Shown: positions 62,469 through 64,000 of the stretch, in pieces | Position numbering within the stretch: the stretch's first letter is position 1 | How the letters are laid out: each line of letters begins with the position of its first letter | Source of the DNA: Algoriphagus sp. PAP.12 | Lineage (GTDB): Bacteria; Bacteroidota; Bacteroidia; Cytophagales; Cyclobacteriaceae | Direction: 5' to 3' | Assembly (NCBI RefSeq): GCF_026652115.1 | Contig: NZ_JAPPSQ010000003.1 | Span: forward strand, 124,001-188,000 | DNA length: 64,000 nt | Made by a program: the position numbers and the translations under genes | Notes under the pieces: generated by a model | Told to the model about the DNA's origin: nothing | The model's input: only the letters and a program-made list of their open reading frames with translations | Database searches by the model: none

Positions 62469-64000
62469 TCTTACCTCCTTTCAGTTTATGCAAAAACTCA
62501 TATAGGCTGTAAGCCGAATTCACGTATTTCTTTTTTCTTTTTGCTTTAGATTTTTGGTCTTTCCAATGCTTATGAAGATTCTCGAATGTTTGAAAATCGA
62601 AAAAGTTGAGCCAGGAGATAGAAACTTCCATATGAGATGGAACACGCTCTCTAATCTCGTTTGCTAAAAAGAACCTAAAATTGCTATCCTGAAATCTTGC
62701 TGGCCAATCGGGAAGGATCAAGCTAGCTTTCAAATCAAAGAAATCCTCACGAACTTCTCTACCATCTTCTAATCTCCTGGTAAATATGACAGTCCGTTGT
62801 CTATAGGTTCCCTTATCTTTATCATAAAGAGTTCCCTTCAATCTTAATTTTTCCACTTCTTGAAGAGCGAGAATTCCTGAAATCTCTCCATCTCCCATCA
62901 TCAATTGTGACAAACTCGAAGTGGAATGATAAATGGATTCGAGATCTTTTGTTTCTTCGCTCTGATAAATTCCTAATAATTCATCATCTGCTCCCATCAA
63001 AGAGAGATTACCGGATCTCATTTGATAGGATTCCTTTGACAATGCGGCTTGGTAAAATTTATCTAATTGTTCTCTCCTTGCTTCTTCAGAGTTTATCCAA
63101 GGAGATTTGAAAGTTGGGTTTCCCCATTCATCCAAAAGGACAAATCCAAATTGTGAACCTTCCAACATTGGTTTTAAAAGGATATGATCAATCAAAATCA
63201 TTCCTTCAGAATAGGCGTTCAGAATCCTGAAATTTTGAATATGATGAGCGATTGCTTCATAGGCCTGCTTTTCATCCTTTCCCTCCCAAATACCAACCCA
63301 TTGAAAATCGGATTTCTGGAAGATGACTTCCATATTTCCAAACCTTGATTTTTTCTTGGAGATCCAATAAGAATCCGGATCGACTGTTTTTGAAAAAAGA
63401 TCTTTCAATCCAATTTTGCCCAAAGCATATTCAAAATCTTCAATATCAGCCAATTGAGGAAACATCTTTTCACTCTTTGACAGAAGGCGGAAATCCTTCA
63501 TTAAATCCTGAAAAGACCTTTTTGCACTCACATAGCTTGAAGAAGTGTCACTTGTGAAATCAGATTTTCTCTTTTTCAAAAATGATGGAATTAGAGATTC
63601 TTCTTTTTGTTTTATTCCAAGTATCAAATGAAGAATTTGTTCTAAGGTAGAGGAGGAATATTCCCCTAAACTGGAATCAAAAACGGCTTTTTGTTTTCCG
63701 TATGTCAACTCAGAAATTGCCTGGAGAAATCTTGATTTCTGTAAAAGAATAGCTGCAAGCATTTCTTCTTCATTCCCTAAAAGATTCAGTTTCTGAGAAA
63801 GTTGAAATGGGCTTTCTTGTATCTCTTCACCAAATCTGGCCAGCAAATGATCCAATACTCTGTTTTTCCGCTTGAGCCAAGAAATTCTACTTTCGCCTGT
63901 TTGAGGATTAATTCCATTTTTATCGAAACCAGGAATTAATTTGCTTTTGATTTCCAACTCATCTGGACCAACCTTGGTCTCATAGTCTTGAGAAAAGTAA
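62461..64000 (-). CDS. eCIS structural (baseplate-region) protein, N-terminus beyond window edge
   Basis: At least 512 residues. The frame is open to base 64000 (…YFSQDYETKVGPDELEIKSKL…), so the TTG at 63957 is not the start. The segment RVLDHLLARFGEEIQESPF is a pattern found in Bacteroidota eCIS baseplate-type proteins encoded before the tape measure gene (Afp12-like in position). It has a long helical middle and a C-terminal basic stretch (KDQKSKAKRKKKY). The exact subunit identity is not certain. Confidence 0.65.
   Translation of the reverse strand, partial: YFSQDYETKVGPDELEIKSKLIPGFDKNGINPQTGESRISWLKRKNRVLDHLLARFGEEIQESPFQLSQKLNLLGNEEEMLAAILLQKSRFLQAISELTYGKQKAVFDSSLGEYSSSTLEQILHLILGIKQKEESLIPSFLKKRKSDFTSDTSSSYVSAKRSFQDLMKDFRLLSKSEKMFPQLADIEDFEYALGKIGLKDLFSKTVDPDSYWISKKKSRFGNMEVIFQKSDFQWVGIWEGKDEKQAYEAIAHHIQNFRILNAYSEGMILIDHILLKPMLEGSQFGFVLLDEWGNPTFKSPWINSEEARREQLDKFYQAALSKESYQMRSGNLSLMGADDELLGIYQSEETKDLESIYHSTSSLSQLMMGDGEISGILALQEVEKLRLKGTLYDKDKGTYRQRTVIFTRRLEDGREVREDFFDLKASLILPDWPARFQDSNFRFFLANEIRERVPSHMEVSISWLNFFDFQTFENLHKHWKDQKSKAKRKKKYVNSAYSLYEFLHKLKGGKNG

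Noticed and set aside
63957..63957. TTG as the start of the last minus-strand gene
   Set aside because: The frame is open past it to the window edge, so the true start lies outside.

Overview
The window looks like a chromosome segment of a Bacteroidota bacterium, most likely Cyclobacteriaceae (Algoriphagus-like). This rests on family content (DUF5686 outer-membrane protein, 6-bladed beta-propeller lipoprotein, DUF4287, Bacteroidota-type tyrosine recombinase, extracellular contractile injection system) and on several TAnnTTTG promoter -7 boxes. No rRNA, tRNA or CRISPR array was recognised.

Layout. (1) 1-17.4 kb is housekeeping and envelope sequence: partial thrS, a lipoprotein, a DUF5686 protein, L-2-hydroxyglutarate oxidase, an FMN glutamate synthase-like protein, a YheT hydrolase, an HPt-like protein, a BaiN/YhiN flavoprotein, a HerA-like (YjgR) ATPase, a DUF4332 protein, a TPR lipoprotein, dapD and a glycosyltransferase. 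(2) 17.4-24.2 kb is a metal-uptake operon: a DtxR-family repressor with four operator-like boxes upstream, a TroA-like binding protein, an ATPase, a permease fused to a DtxR-like domain, a second permease, a thioredoxin-like protein and mnmE. (3) 24.14-45.69 kb is an integrated mobile element of about 21.5 kb. Its outer boundary is an imperfect duplication of the last 18 bp of mnmE, the target also used by SGI1-type islands. A perfect 19-bp direct repeat lies just inside both ends. (4) 45.7-52.6 kb is chromosomal again: an M48 protease, a degenerate intergenic stretch, a double alpha/beta-hydrolase, a serine hydrolase, a lipoprotein and a DUF4287 protein. (5) 52.7-64 kb, all on the minus strand, is the downstream end of an extracellular contractile injection system (eCIS) locus: a partial structural protein, the tape measure protein, a GH18-like membrane protein, a DUF4157 protein and a probable EndoU-nuclease effector.

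The element carries recombination genes (zinc-finger/HTH protein, tyrosine recombinase, second HTH protein), a primase-helicase, and a mobilisation module (candidate oriT, MobC-like protein, relaxase, and a small membrane protein encoded in another frame inside the relaxase gene). Its cargo is mostly defence and addiction functions. One is a type I restriction-modification operon with extra genes between its subunits (a DGNHR ParB-like protein, a 120-aa protein and a KAP NTPase). The others are an HNH endonuclease, a probable toxin-antitoxin-chaperone (TAC) module with a SecB-like third gene, a frameshifted RhuM-Fic gene and a three-gene HipBST-type module.

The observations most worth following up are the expanded type I RM operon, the TAC module, the out-of-frame MobB-like gene, the mnmE-targeted element ends with 10-bp-phased repeat arrays, and the eCIS effector pair sharing an N-terminal RPET-type motif. 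All functional calls come from reading the sequence; no database search or folding was run.
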